From Ruegeria sp. THAF57 (GTDB lineage Bacteria; Pseudomonadota; Alphaproteobacteria; Rhodobacterales; Rhodobacteraceae): DNA of 64,000 nt. Below are positions 1-8,908 of this stretch, piece after piece. The stretch lies in assembly GCF_903914075.1 (NCBI RefSeq), contig NZ_CAIWNQ010000001.1, positions 186,001-250,000 of the forward strand. Direction: 5' to 3'. Positions within the stretch are counted from its first letter, which is position 1; every line of letters starts with the position of its first letter. Under the pieces are notes generated by a model. That model had not been told where the DNA came from. It searched no databases and saw only the letters and a program-made list of their open reading frames with translations. Made by a program: the position numbers and the translations under genes.

Positions 1-1222
1 CGAAGAACTGAACATCGAAGGGACGCTGAACTTCCTGACCGAGCAGGACCGCAACAAGCGCGAAGCCGCAGCGCGAGAGCTGGCCTCGGTCTTTCAGGAC
101 AACATCAAGACCTTTGCTCGCGTTCACAACACGCAGGCCAAGGAAAAAGAAATCGTGGACCGCTGGCGCAACATGCCAACTGCCCAAACTGGACGCCATC
201 TGTCAAACGACGTCGAGCCCGAGGTGGTCGAAGCGCTGCGCGAAGCGGTTGTGGCCGCTTATCCCAAGCTGAGCCATCGCTACTACGAGCTAAAACGCAA
301 ATGGCTGGGGCTGGACGTGATGCAGGTCTGGGACCGCAACGCACCGCTGCCGATGGAAGACACACGTGTCGTAGGCTGGGACGAGGCCGAGAAAACGGTG
401 ATGGACGCCTATAACGCATTCGATCCCCGCATGGGTGAGATCGCGGCCCCCTTCTTTTCTAAGGGCTGGATCGACGCGGCGGTTAAACCGGGCAAGGCAC
501 CGGGCGCGTTCGCGCATCCGACCGTAACCGACGTGCACCCCTATGTGATGCTGAACTATCTGGGCAAACCGCGCGATGTGATGACGCTCGCGCATGAGCT
601 GGGCCACGGTGTTCATCAGGTACTGGCCGCAGATCAGGGTGAGATGCTGTCTTCGACCCCGCTAACTCTGGCCGAGACAGCGTCGGTGTTTGGCGAAATG
701 CTGACCTTCCGCAAGATGCTGGATCAGGCCGAGACGCCAGAACAGCGCAAGGTGCTGCTGGCTGGAAAAGTCGAGGATATGATCAACACGGTCGTCCGCC
801 AAATCGCGTTTTATGACTTTGAATGCAAACTCCACGCAGCCCGCCGCAAAGGTGAGCTGACGCCCGACGACATCAACGCCCTTTGGATGAGCGTTCAGGC
901 CGAAAGCCTTGGGCCCGCATTCGAGTTCATGGAAGGGTACGAGACCTTCTGGGCCTATATTCCGCACTTCGTCCACTCACCCTTCTACGTTTACGCCTAT
1001 GCGTTTGGCGATGGTTTGGTGAACGCTCTCTACTCGGTCTACGAAAACGGCTCGGACGGATTTGAGGACAAGTATTTCGAGATGTTGCGCGCAGGGGGAT
1101 CAAAGCACCACAAAGACTTGCTGGCCCCCTTCGGGCTGGATGCAAGCGATCCAAAGTTCTGGGATAAAGGTCTAAGCATGATCTCGGGCTTCATCGACGA
1201 ACTGGAAGCGATGGAAGACTGA
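1..1222 (+). CDS. pepF: M3 family oligoendopeptidase (PepF-like), 5' end outside window
   Basis: Zinc metallopeptidase that cleaves short peptides in the cytoplasm. The open frame runs in from the left edge (first full codon at base 2), so the N-terminal part is missing; about 406 residues are visible against roughly 600 for the family. The zinc motif HELGH lies at bases 593-607, followed about 25 residues later by a conserved-looking glutamate segment (TLAETASVFGEML), the expected layout of M3 enzymes. The C-terminal all-helical half, including HSPFYVYAYAFGDGLVNALY, is intact. The stop codon ends one base before the stop of the convergent EamA transporter gene, so the two transcripts must run into each other. 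Confident of family; PepF rather than another M3B member is by similarity only. Confidence 0.93.
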   Translation, partial: EELNIEGTLNFLTEQDRNKREAAARELASVFQDNIKTFARVHNTQAKEKEIVDRWRNMPTAQTGRHLSNDVEPEVVEALREAVVAAYPKLSHRYYELKRKWLGLDVMQVWDRNAPLPMEDTRVVGWDEAEKTVMDAYNAFDPRMGEIAAPFFSKGWIDAAVKPGKAPGAFAHPTVTDVHPYVMLNYLGKPRDVMTLAHELGHGVHQVLAADQGEMLSSTPLTLAETASVFGEMLTFRKMLDQAETPEQRKVLLAGKVEDMINTVVRQIAFYDFECKLHAARRKGELTPDDINALWMSVQAESLGPAFEFMEGYETFWAYIPHFVHSPFYVYAYAFGDGLVNALYSVYENGSDGFEDKYFEMLRAGGSKHHKDLLAPFGLDASDPKFWDKGLSMISGFIDELEAMED

Positions 1223-2110
1223 TCACGTCTGTTTCTTGGTCGTCAAAAAGACGGCGACCACAATCAGCACAGCACCTGTGGCCGCGATTGGCGTGATCGC
1301 GGCCCCCAAGAATATCGCCGCATTGATGAATGTGAACACAACCGAGGCCGCGAACATAAGTGTCGCGGTCAGGGTAGAGACACGCGCAGCAGCCTCGTAC
1401 CATAGGTAATAAGCCAACGCCGTCGGTAGAACGCCAAGAAGGATCAGGAACAGCAGATCCGTTGCTGTCGGTACTTGCAAAGACAAAGCCGCCAACGGCA
1501 GCAACAGAACACCCGAGCACAGAAAAATTCCAAACAGAAAGTTCAGACGCTCGCCAGTGGAGTTCGAGTTTCGCATTGCCCGGCTGCTTGTGATGAGGAA
1601 TACCGCCCAGCTCAGGCCCGCGCCGATTTCAAGGAGATCGCCGAACAACGGTTCGCCACCGCCCTGGAAGTCTTGAAAAACCGTTAGAAACACGCCCAAA
1701 ATCGCGAGGCCCGTCGCCAGAACATCGGTTCGGGTAACCGGTGTTTCGGCGAAAAAGTACAAAAATACCAACACGAAGAACGGCGCCGTGTTCTCGAGCA
1801 CCATGGCATTTGCGGCCCCGGTATGTTCCAGACCTATGTGAAAGAGGATGTAGTTGATAACGGTCGACAAGACAGCAAGCTGAAAATAACGGTCGCGCCA
1901 TCGGACCGACACCGGAACGTTCAAAACACGAAGCAGGCCATAGATCGCCAGCGCAGCAATAAACAGGCGTGACACGGCGATCTGCATTCCACTAAGATCG
2001 TTGGTCAGAAACCGGACGATGACACTGTGCGTGCCCCAGAGGAACGCCGCCATGAACCCCAGACACAGCCCGTTTTGCCAAATCGACTGCTGGGTACGGA
2101 TGTCGGACAA
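1223..2110 (-). CDS. EamA/DMT family transporter
   Basis: Inner-membrane drug/metabolite transporter of about 295 residues with ten predicted hydrophobic helices in two EamA repeats. The substrate cannot be read from sequence. The motif FMAAFLWGTHSVIVRFL in the first helix and PTALAYYLWYEAAARVS near residue 240 are typical of the family. The start is chosen at a TTG codon (2110) because a strong Shine-Dalgarno GGAGGT lies five bases upstream; the next ATG would remove the first helix. The gene is convergent with the oligoendopeptidase and lies 15 bases downstream of the zinc-finger gene on the same strand, so the two may be cotranscribed. Confidence 0.88.
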   Translation of the reverse strand: MSDIRTQQSIWQNGLCLGFMAAFLWGTHSVIVRFLTNDLSGMQIAVSRLFIAALAIYGLLRVLNVPVSVRWRDRYFQLAVLSTVINYILFHIGLEHTGAANAMVLENTAPFFVLVFLYFFAETPVTRTDVLATGLAILGVFLTVFQDFQGGGEPLFGDLLEIGAGLSWAVFLITSSRAMRNSNSTGERLNFLFGIFLCSGVLLLPLAALSLQVPTATDLLFLILLGVLPTALAYYLWYEAAARVSTLTATLMFAASVVFTFINAAIFLGAAITPIAATGAVLIVVAVFLTTKKQT

Positions 2111-2125
2111 GCGGTACCTCCGCCG

Positions 2126-2395
2126 TTATTTAAGCTGGCTGTCTTTCGACCCGCGCCGATTGATCCCGGCGCGCGACTTGTAGGTCCCGTCGCGATCTTG
2201 CTGACAGTCCAGACACAGTTTCACGCCCGGTATGGCGACCCGCCGCTTTTCAGGGATCGGTTCTTCGCACTCGGCGCAATGGGTCAGGCTTTGCCCCGCA
2301 GGGCGCTTTTGGGCCTGCATACGGGCGAGCTCGTCTGAAATTGACGCCTCGATCTGTTCACTAACAGCGCCATCGCGCGCCCAGCCGCCAGCCAT
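2126..2395 (-). CDS. DksA/TraR family C4 zinc-finger protein (YbiI-like)
   Basis: Small cytoplasmic protein of 89 residues closely resembling E. coli YbiI: the start MAGGWARDGAVSEQI, the four-cysteine finger (CAEC, then CLDC about 20 residues later), and the C-terminal NRRGSKDSQLK all match that family. Family members are related to DksA, which binds the secondary channel of RNA polymerase, but the role of the short YbiI type is unknown. ATG at 2395 is chosen over an upstream GTG at 2401 because GGAGGG sits five bases before it. A small inverted repeat (arms 2405-2410 and 2420-2425) lies just upstream, its inner arm touching the Shine-Dalgarno sequence. Confidence 0.9.
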   Translation of the reverse strand: MAGGWARDGAVSEQIEASISDELARMQAQKRPAGQSLTHCAECEEPIPEKRRVAIPGVKLCLDCQQDRDGTYKSRAGINRRGSKDSQLK

Positions 2396-2453
2396 TTGCA
2401 CCCTCCTGACCCGGTACCTGTCAGGTTAGTCCAGTTGGGCGGCGGCGTGCAAG

Positions 2454-3428
2454 TCAGAGGGGTTCCGCGCCCTCGAAAACACGGTCGATAACCTCTTGCG
2501 TGCCGCGTGAAAACTCAAGTGGGCAAGGGTAATCCGCCTCGTCACGGACTGAGCGGCAGAACGCTTCGACCTGCAGCTTGTAGTGATCATCGCCGGGGAA
2601 ACGCGTGACTTGCACTTCCAGACCGGGGCGATGCAATTCCACGCGCGCCTCGCCGAAAACCCGCGCGTTAAACGGTGCCGTAAGGCGGATTACACCCCCT
2701 TCGCCGTGAAACACCATTTCCTGATGCGGGTGCATTCGGATGGAGACATAGCTGGAATAGGTGAAATCCGGGAACTGCGCACGAATTTCGGTAAAGGCAT
2801 CAATGCCGTCTTCCCAGCGGATCGCGGACTGCACCGAAACGGGTTCCTGCCCCGTCGCAAACCGGGCACTTCCAATCACGTAAACGCCGATATCGCGGAG
2901 GCCACCGCCGCCAGTCTCGGCCCGATTTCGGATATTTCCGGTGTCGGTTCGATTGTCGAAACTGAATGCGCCGGTCACATGCGCTAGCTTCCCGATCGCT
3001 CCATCCGCAATGAGCTTTCGCGTGAACTGCCACTGGGGGTGGTGCACGATCATATACGCTTCGGCCGCGAGCAGCCCAGTTTGGTCACGTTTCGCAATCA
3101 ACGCATCGAATTCAGCGGCCTGCATCGTCATCGGCTTTTCGCACAATACGTGCTTGCCAGCTTCAAGTGCCTTCAGGCTCCAATCCACGTGCAGATGATT
3201 GGGCAGCGGTATATAGACGGCCTCGATGTTCGGATCCTCCAGCAGGTCTTCATAGTCGTCATAGATCTTCAGATCGGGGCAAAACGCCTGAAACGGTTCG
3301 GCCTTTTCTGCGCTGGACGTGGCAAGCCCGGCTAAACGCGAACCGTTTGCCGCATGGATCGCCGGAGCCATATAGCGACGTGCGAAATTGGCAGCGCCCA
3401 GAACGCCCCATTGAACAGGTTTTTGCAT
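2454..3428 (-). CDS. Gfo/Idh/MocA family NAD(P)-dependent oxidoreductase
   Basis: Predicted sugar or polyol dehydrogenase of 324 residues. The N-terminal Rossmann fold begins GVLGAANFARRYMAPAI (residues about 9-25), and the family's catalytic lysine motif is present as CEKPMT near residue 96. The C-terminal half (AETGGGGLRDIGVYVI) is the alpha/beta domain that shapes the substrate pocket. The substrate is not predictable from sequence; proteins of this type act on inositols, glucose-fructose, or xylose. The ATG at 3428 has a strong Shine-Dalgarno GGAGGAGA. It is followed on the same strand by the zinc-finger gene after 58 bases. Confidence 0.9.
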   Translation of the reverse strand: MQKPVQWGVLGAANFARRYMAPAIHAANGSRLAGLATSSAEKAEPFQAFCPDLKIYDDYEDLLEDPNIEAVYIPLPNHLHVDWSLKALEAGKHVLCEKPMTMQAAEFDALIAKRDQTGLLAAEAYMIVHHPQWQFTRKLIADGAIGKLAHVTGAFSFDNRTDTGNIRNRAETGGGGLRDIGVYVIGSARFATGQEPVSVQSAIRWEDGIDAFTEIRAQFPDFTYSSYVSIRMHPHQEMVFHGEGGVIRLTAPFNARVFGEARVELHRPGLEVQVTRFPGDDHYKLQVEAFCRSVRDEADYPCPLEFSRGTQEVIDRVFEGAEPL

Positions 3429-3560
3429 GTGTCTCCTCCCAATCCAGTCTCAGCCGGTCAGTACCGCCGTGACCTCTTTATCAACCAGTGGACGCTAAGT
3501 CAGGCTTTTCTCGGCAGGCATTCTCCGTAACCTAGCCGCCAATAAGGAGAGGGAGAGCAA

Positions 3561-4742
3561 ATGCGCAGGTTTTTCAAATGGGTTGGTATTCTGATCACCG
3601 TCACGGTGATTGTCGGGGCGTTGGTTTTCTTCGTGTTTCTACCGCCTTACATCGAAGCGGAACGCAACAATGTCATCGCGCACGCCCCCTATGACGTTAC
3701 GAATGATGCCGCCGCCTTGCACGAGACCCTCATCGTCGGTGATCTTCACGCCGACCCTTTGCTGTGGAGCCGGGACCTGACCGAGCGTGGGACACGCGGA
3801 CAGGTCGATATCCCGCGTCTTATCGAAGGAAACGTGGCCCTGCAGGTTTTCACCGCTGTAACGAAATCTCCGGCGGGCCAGAACTATGAAGCCAATTCCT
3901 CGGACTCGTTTGACAACATCACCCTTTTGGCCGTCGGCCAGTTATGGCCGCTGCGTACATGGGGCAGCCTGAAGGAACGCGCGATATATCAGGCAGAAAA
4001 GCTCCACCAGTTCGAGGCCGCGTCCAATGGCCAGCTTAAAGTCGTTAAGACACGAGATGATCTGGAACAGGTGCTTGAAGCGCGCGCCGCGGGCAAGCCA
4101 ATCGTAGGCGGAATTCTGGGCATCGAAGGTAGTCATCCACTGGAAGGTGATTTGACCAATCTGAATGACATTTTCGACGCCGGGCATCGGGTGTTCGGGC
4201 TTCACCACTTTTTCGACAATGAACTGGGTGCCTCGCTTCACGGGCAGGCAAATACCGGACTGTCGGATTTCGGGCGTGAGGTCGTAGCAGAGTTGGCGGC
4301 GATGCCAGTTGTGATCGACCTTGCGCATTCCAGCCCGCAGGTCGCGCGGGACGTGATCGCGATGACAGACGTCCCCCTGATCGTCAGCCACGGTGGGTTG
4401 CATGGGTTCTGCCCTGTCAAACGGAACTATCCTGACGATCTGATGCTGGATATCGCCGAAACCGGGGGCGTCGTTGGCATGGGATATTGGGCGGATGTCA
4501 CCTGTGGGGACATCACGCCAACCGGTATCGCCAAGATGATCAAGGCCGCCGTTGAAACACTTGGCGAAAACCATGTTTCGCTTGGGTCAGATTATGACGG
4601 GTCGGTCGAGACCGCATTTGACACCTCCGAACTGGCGGCTCTGACCTCTGCCCTTCTGACCGAAGGGTTGACCGAGGATCAAGTCCGCAAGGTGATGGGC
4701 GGAAACATGGTGCGCGTGTTCAGGCAACAGCTTGCCCAGTAA
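3561..4742 (+). CDS. Membrane dipeptidase (peptidase family M19)
   Basis: Metal-dependent dipeptidase related to renal dipeptidase, 393 residues. An N-terminal membrane anchor (residues about 6-29, WVGILITVTVIVGALVFFVF) suggests the catalytic domain faces the periplasm. The binuclear zinc ligands are recognisable: the HxD motif in GDLHADPLLW near residue 64, the GIEGSH segment near residue 188, histidines in DLAHSS and SHGG, and the aspartate in LGSDYDG. Shine-Dalgarno GGAGAGGGAG precedes the ATG. Its transcript ends at a hairpin starting nine bases after the stop, shared with rpoH on the other strand. Confidence 0.92.
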   Translation: MRRFFKWVGILITVTVIVGALVFFVFLPPYIEAERNNVIAHAPYDVTNDAAALHETLIVGDLHADPLLWSRDLTERGTRGQVDIPRLIEGNVALQVFTAVTKSPAGQNYEANSSDSFDNITLLAVGQLWPLRTWGSLKERAIYQAEKLHQFEAASNGQLKVVKTRDDLEQVLEARAAGKPIVGGILGIEGSHPLEGDLTNLNDIFDAGHRVFGLHHFFDNELGASLHGQANTGLSDFGREVVAELAAMPVVIDLAHSSPQVARDVIAMTDVPLIVSHGGLHGFCPVKRNYPDDLMLDIAETGGVVGMGYWADVTCGDITPTGIAKMIKAAVETLGENHVSLGSDYDGSVETAFDTSELAALTSALLTEGLTEDQVRKVMGGNMVRVFRQQLAQ

Positions 4743-4750
4743 CAAAAAAA

Positions 4751-4775
4751 GCCCGCCAACTTCGGCGGGCTTTTA
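4751..4775. terminator. Bidirectional intrinsic terminator between the dipeptidase gene and rpoH
   Basis: Perfect 7-bp stem GCCCGCC (4751-4757) and GGCGGGC (4764-4770) with loop AACTTC. A run of A precedes it and a run of T follows it, so it can end transcripts from both convergent genes. Confidence 0.9.
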
Positions 4776-4790
4776 CAGAATTAGGATGGC

Positions 4791-5687
4791 TTAAACCGTT
4801 CCCAGCATTCCCTTTTCACGCGCGAGATCACGCATCTTTTTCTGCAGCTTTTCAAACGCGCGCACCTCAATCTGACGAATGCGTTCACGGCTGACATTGT
4901 ACTGCGTGCTCAACTCTTCCAGCGTGACGGCCTGATCCATCAGACGGCGCTGAGTCAGAATGTCCTTCTCACGGTCATTCAGAACCTCCAAAGCAGCAGC
5001 CAGTAGCTCGCGCCGTGCGTCCAATTCATCACGCGCCTCATAGTCACCAGCTTGGTCGGCATCTTCGTCCTCAAGCCAGTCCTGCCACTGCATGGTGCCT
5101 TCGCCTTCGGACCCAACCGTCGCGTTGAGCGAAGCATCGCCACCGGACATCCGGCGGTTCATGCTGATCACTTCCTCTTCGGTCACGCCCAGATCGTTGG
5201 CGATCTGTGTCACGTTTTCGGGACGCAAGTCGCCCTCTTCCAACGCGCCGATACGGGCTTTGGCCTTGCGTAGGTTAAAGAACAGCTTTTTCTGCGCCGA
5301 AGTCGTACCCAGCTTTACCAGCGACCACGACCGCAGGATATACTCCTGAATCGAGGCACGAATCCACCACATCGCATAGGTCGCCAGGCGGAAGCCCTTT
5401 TCAGGGTCAAACCGTTTCACGGCCTGCATCAGACCCACATTGGCCTCTGAGATCACCTCGGCCTGTGGCAATCCATAGCCGCGATAGCCCATGGCGATCT
5501 TTGCCGCCAACCGCAGGTGCGATGTGACCATTTTATGCGCGGATTCAGTATCTTGCTCCTCCACCCAACGCTTGGCGAGCATATATTCTTCTTCCGGCTC
5601 CAGCAGGGGAAACTTGCGAATTTCCTGCATATAGCGGTTCAGTCCGCCTTCCGGCGTCGGCGCGGGGAGATTTGCGTAATTTGCCAT
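4791..5687 (-). CDS. rpoH: RNA polymerase sigma-32 factor RpoH
   Basis: Heat-shock sigma factor of 298 residues that directs RNA polymerase to chaperone and protease promoters. The RpoH box QKKLFFNLR is at residues 132-140; region 2 (residues about 50-120, with the RLATYAMWWIRASIQEYILRS core) and region 4 with its helix-turn-helix (VTLEELSTQYNVSRERIRQIE, near residue 260) are complete. Shine-Dalgarno GGAGGG lies nine bases before the ATG. Many Rhodobacteraceae carry two rpoH copies; which one this is cannot be told from the window. A promoter with RpoH-like elements lies upstream, which would allow self-activation. Confidence 0.97.
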   Translation of the reverse strand: MANYANLPAPTPEGGLNRYMQEIRKFPLLEPEEEYMLAKRWVEEQDTESAHKMVTSHLRLAAKIAMGYRGYGLPQAEVISEANVGLMQAVKRFDPEKGFRLATYAMWWIRASIQEYILRSWSLVKLGTTSAQKKLFFNLRKAKARIGALEEGDLRPENVTQIANDLGVTEEEVISMNRRMSGGDASLNATVGSEGEGTMQWQDWLEDEDADQAGDYEARDELDARRELLAAALEVLNDREKDILTQRRLMDQAVTLEELSTQYNVSRERIRQIEVRAFEKLQKKMRDLAREKGMLGTV

Positions 5688-5729
5688 GTTTCATGTCCCT
5701 CCGACAAATGTTTAGTTCGTTAACATAGG

Positions 5730-5758
5730 ATATGGGAGGTCATCCCGATCCATTCAAG
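5730..5758 (-). promoter_or_regulatory. Candidate RpoH-type promoter of rpoH
   Basis: Read on the minus strand, CTTGAA (5758-5753) is separated by 17 bases from CCATAT (5735-5730), matching the alphaproteobacterial sigma-32 pattern, 43 bases before the rpoH start. The overlapping TTGAAT could also serve sigma-70. Pattern match only. Confidence 0.45.
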
Positions 5759-5833
5759 AGGTACCGTTAACAGTTTGGAATTAACGATCTATAAAGGAAA
5801 GATAAGAACGCGTTACTCACAATGGTTTGCACA

Positions 5834-6868
5834 TTATGACAGTGGCGCGCGAAGCCGATCAATCAGATTCTCCATGTCTTCGGGAAGTTTTGCCTCAAAC
5901 CGCAAAGATTCGCCTGTGACCGGGTGCTCAAAACCCAATACAGCCGCGTGCAAGGCCTGTCTGGGAAAGGCGCGCACCGCCTCGGCAGTTGCGGGATCAA
6001 AGGCTTTGGCGGCCAGCTTTCGCTTGCCTCCATAGACCGGATCACCGACCAAACCATGCCCCACATGCGCCATATGGACTCGGATTTGATGCGTGCGTCC
6101 CGTTTCCAGCCAGCATTCGATAAGAGCCAACCCAGCAGGAGCGCCAAAGGTCTCAACGACCCGCGCCCGCGTCACCGCGTGCCTGCCGCCATGAAACAGA
6201 ACGGCCTGCCTTTGACGATCCGTCTTGTGGCGGGCCAGTTGCGTGGTCAAACGCATGACATTGCCGGGCTCAAAACTGACACCCTTGACCCCGCGCAATC
6301 TGGGATCGTTCGCATCCGGCACCCCGTAGCAGATGGCGCGGTAGTATCTTTCGACCGTATGCGCCTCAAACTGGGCGGCCAAACCGTGATGCGCGGCATC
6401 TGATTTAGCGACGACCAGCAAGCCACTGGTTTCTTTATCAATTCTATGGACGATGCCGGGGCGTTTTACACCACCAACGCCGGACAATTCTGATCCGCAA
6501 TGATGCAGCAGCGCGTTTACCAGCGTCCCGTTCGGAGACCCCGGCGCTGGATGAACCACCATCCCTGCCGGTTTGTTGATAACGATCAAATCATCGTCTT
6601 CAAACACGACATCCAAAGGAATATCTTCGGGGCCGATATGGCTGTCCTCGGCTTCTGCAACGGTGACTATGACCATGGCCCCTTCTGTGACCTTGGCCTT
6701 AGGATCCGTGACCTGAGAACCGTCAACCAGAACAGCGCCGCTTTCGATCAGACGCCCCAATCGGGTACGCGAAAGGTTTTCCTCGGCTGGCACATCACGC
6801 GAAAGCGCCTTATCAAGGCGTGACGGCGGATCAGCCGCGATGTGAAATTCAATCTGGCGAGTGCCCAT
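5834..6868 (-). CDS. RluA family 23S rRNA pseudouridine synthase
   Basis: RNA-modifying enzyme of 344 residues that converts uridine to pseudouridine in large-subunit rRNA. An N-terminal S4 RNA-binding domain (residues about 16-75, SRTRLGRLIESGAVLVDG) precedes the catalytic domain. The catalytic aspartate is D144 in HRIDKETSGLLVV. RluD or RluC specificity is not decidable here. The open frame extends further upstream, but homologues begin at MGTRQIEFHI (ATG at 6868); the extra upstream residues are antisense to the neighbouring gene. The start codon overlaps the start codon of the divergent small gene by two bases. Confidence 0.93.
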   Translation of the reverse strand: MGTRQIEFHIAADPPSRLDKALSRDVPAEENLSRTRLGRLIESGAVLVDGSQVTDPKAKVTEGAMVIVTVAEAEDSHIGPEDIPLDVVFEDDDLIVINKPAGMVVHPAPGSPNGTLVNALLHHCGSELSGVGGVKRPGIVHRIDKETSGLLVVAKSDAAHHGLAAQFEAHTVERYYRAICYGVPDANDPRLRGVKGVSFEPGNVMRLTTQLARHKTDRQRQAVLFHGGRHAVTRARVVETFGAPAGLALIECWLETGRTHQIRVHMAHVGHGLVGDPVYGGKRKLAAKAFDPATAEAVRAFPRQALHAAVLGFEHPVTGESLRFEAKLPEDMENLIDRLRAPLS

Positions 6869-7169
6869 GACTGTCCCTTCCGAACCCCAAGAACCGCTGG
6901 AAACGCCGCAGATCAGATTGTTGCGGCGAATGGTCATGCTGCTGACCGCGGTGATGATTGGCGGCGTTCTAGTGACATTCGCCCTGATTGTCATCCGGCT
7001 ATCGGACAGAACCCCCACCCTGCCCGACCAGATCGAACTGCCGGGCGGCGCAAAGGCACAGGCTGTGACAATTGGCAACAATTGGTACGCGGTCGTGACC
7101 GATGACAATCGTATTTTGATATTTGACAAAACAACCGGAAAGCTGCGCAGCGAGGTTCAGGTCAAGTAA
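6867..7169 (+). CDS. Small single-span membrane protein (possibly DUF6476 family)
   Basis: Protein of 100 residues with one membrane helix (residues about 21-45, MVMLLTAVMIGGVLVTFALI) and a short C-terminal domain with beta character (NWYAVVTDDNRILIFDKTTG). Function unknown. I recall a Rhodobacteraceae family, DUF6476, of this size, topology and position beside an RluA synthase, but cannot verify the match. Start ATG 6867 is preferred over GTG 6861. It shares two bases with the oppositely oriented rluA-type start, so its ribosome binding site lies in the other gene's coding strand. Confidence 0.75.
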   Translation: MTVPSEPQEPLETPQIRLLRRMVMLLTAVMIGGVLVTFALIVIRLSDRTPTLPDQIELPGGAKAQAVTIGNNWYAVVTDDNRILIFDKTTGKLRSEVQVK

Positions 7170-7444
7170 CGCCTTAGAAAGACGGGATGTGTTCTGCTTG
7201 CCCGACGTCACCAGATCGAGCAATTGGACATCCTTTCCAGTCTGCGGTGCAACTTGAACCATCAGGTTCCTTTTGGAAGTTCAAAAATATCCGTTTCCTC
7301 CCGATTGTGGAATTTAACTTGAAGATTGAATTTGCTACAAAATAACCGTGACCTTCACCATGCCTGAAATGCCTCGAACGTCCTGGATTGCGGAAAACCC
7401 TCGTAAGACCTGATAATCGCCGAAACAAAAGGCGCGGAGAACTA

Positions 7445-8908
7445 ATGCCCAAACACCGCTTCACGATCATGTCCATGATGAAGGATGAAGGTCATTCGTT
7501 GGTGGAATGGGTCGCCTATCATAAGCACATAGGTTTCGATAATATTGTTGTTTACACAAACGACTGCACCGACGGCACAGACGACATGCTGATCCGTCTG
7601 CAAGAGCTGGGATGGGTACAACACTTCCGCAACGACGTACCCGAGGGGCGCAAACCGCAGCCAAATGCCCTTGCGCTTGGAACCAGAAATCCGGAAGTGA
7701 CCGACAGCGAATGGATTCTGACGATGGACGCGGACGAATTCCTTTCGATCAAAGTTGGGCGCGGCTGGATCACAGACCTTGTAGAGAACATTGACCCCAA
7801 GGCGGACGGGATTGCCATTACTTGGCGCTTCTTTGGATCGAATAATCTGACTCGATGGGATCCGGGGTTGGCGATCGAAGCCTATACGCGATCTGCGCCG
7901 GATAAGTTTCCAAAAGGCTGGGGGGTGAAAACCCTCTTTAAGCCATATCGGGACATGAAGCTTGGCATCCACCGACCGCACATAAAGAAAGCCAAGAAAC
8001 TTCCCGCCAATGCCAAACTGCTGTTGGACCAGTTCTGGTTAAACGGATCAGGCGATCCCATGCCGCACGAGTTTTCTTTGTCAGGCTGGCGCTCTACGAA
8101 ACCGACCTTGGGCTACGACTTGGTCGAAATGAACCACTATGCGGTCAAGTCCTACGAGTCATATTTGCTCAGGCGCATTCGCGGCAATGTGAACAATAAA
8201 CCTGATAAATATAACGCCGCCTATTTTGCGTTGTTTGACCGAAACGAGTCAGAAGCCACCAACGTGAAGCGCCATGTTCGTGCAACCAAACGAAAAATCG
8301 AAGCAATCCTGGCCGATCCGATCATGCGGGAACTGCAGGATAAAGCGATCCACCACCATGAAAACCGCGTTCGACAACTGCGCGAAACCGAAGAATACGA
8401 AGGATGGCTGGAAGAATTGAAGGCAGCAGGTCAGGTTCCATTGAACAAGCTTGACGAAGTTCTCTTTGTTCAACACCTGCCAAAAGAATGGCAGTTGAAG
8501 GTCAAAGAACTGCAGGCACAAGGAGTATCCGACGGCGAGATTGCCAAAATGATCGCTCAGACCCAGACGGCGAAGAAAGGTCAAACACGCAAAGAGTTGC
8601 TTGAGCTTTCAGGCAAGGCCCCGGCAAACAACCTTGAAGGCGAAGAACCGGGGAGCAATAACCGAATGGATGACGAAAACGGCCCGGACAATCCATTTAT
8701 GAACACTGAGGCTGCCGCAGGTTTGGGTGTACCATTGTCTAAGGACCGCACTCTTAAAATGGCGTTGGCCGCTCAAGCGGCAGATGAGACCGACAACCGC
8801 GTTTCTGACGTGGTAGGAAAGGCCCAATCCGTGAAACACGCAGTTGGCAGATGCAGTGCCAAGCAGGCATTGATACGACCGACCAACGGGGATGAGGATG
8901 AAAACTGA
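7445..8908 (+). CDS. Glycosyltransferase family 2 protein (Glyco_tranf_2_4 type), long C-terminal tail
   Basis: Predicted sugar transferase of 487 residues. The N-terminal 300 residues carry the features shared by four proteins in this window: WVAYHKHIGFDNIVVYTNDC near residue 22, a DGTDDML segment, and the metal-binding DxD as MDADEF near residue 95. Residues from about 300 on form a charged, probably helical tail (EEYEGWLEELKAAGQVPLNK and similar) absent from its paralogues. The ATG at 7445 is chosen over upstream TTG because GGAGA lies four bases before it. Its end overlaps the start of the next paralogue, indicating translational coupling. Donor and acceptor sugars are unknown; a role in surface polysaccharide is inferred from the sulfotransferase and methyltransferase neighbours. 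Confidence 0.85.
   Translation: MPKHRFTIMSMMKDEGHSLVEWVAYHKHIGFDNIVVYTNDCTDGTDDMLIRLQELGWVQHFRNDVPEGRKPQPNALALGTRNPEVTDSEWILTMDADEFLSIKVGRGWITDLVENIDPKADGIAITWRFFGSNNLTRWDPGLAIEAYTRSAPDKFPKGWGVKTLFKPYRDMKLGIHRPHIKKAKKLPANAKLLLDQFWLNGSGDPMPHEFSLSGWRSTKPTLGYDLVEMNHYAVKSYESYLLRRIRGNVNNKPDKYNAAYFALFDRNESEATNVKRHVRATKRKIEAILADPIMRELQDKAIHHHENRVRQLRETEEYEGWLEELKAAGQVPLNKLDEVLFVQHLPKEWQLKVKELQAQGVSDGEIAKMIAQTQTAKKGQTRKELLELSGKAPANNLEGEEPGSNNRMDDENGPDNPFMNTEAAAGLGVPLSKDRTLKMALAAQAADETDNRVSDVVGKAQSVKHAVGRCSAKQALIRPTNGDEDEN

Noticed and set aside
5688..5694. Out-of-frame ATG seven bases upstream of the rpoH start
   Set aside because: It is only two bases from the Shine-Dalgarno sequence, while the rpoH ATG is at the usual nine; the short frame has no recognisable product.
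7170..7444. Attachment-site copy matching the tRNA-Leu 3' end at the left border of the glycan block
   Set aside because: Only short, scattered similarity; no stretch long enough to call a direct repeat, and no integrase gene in the window.
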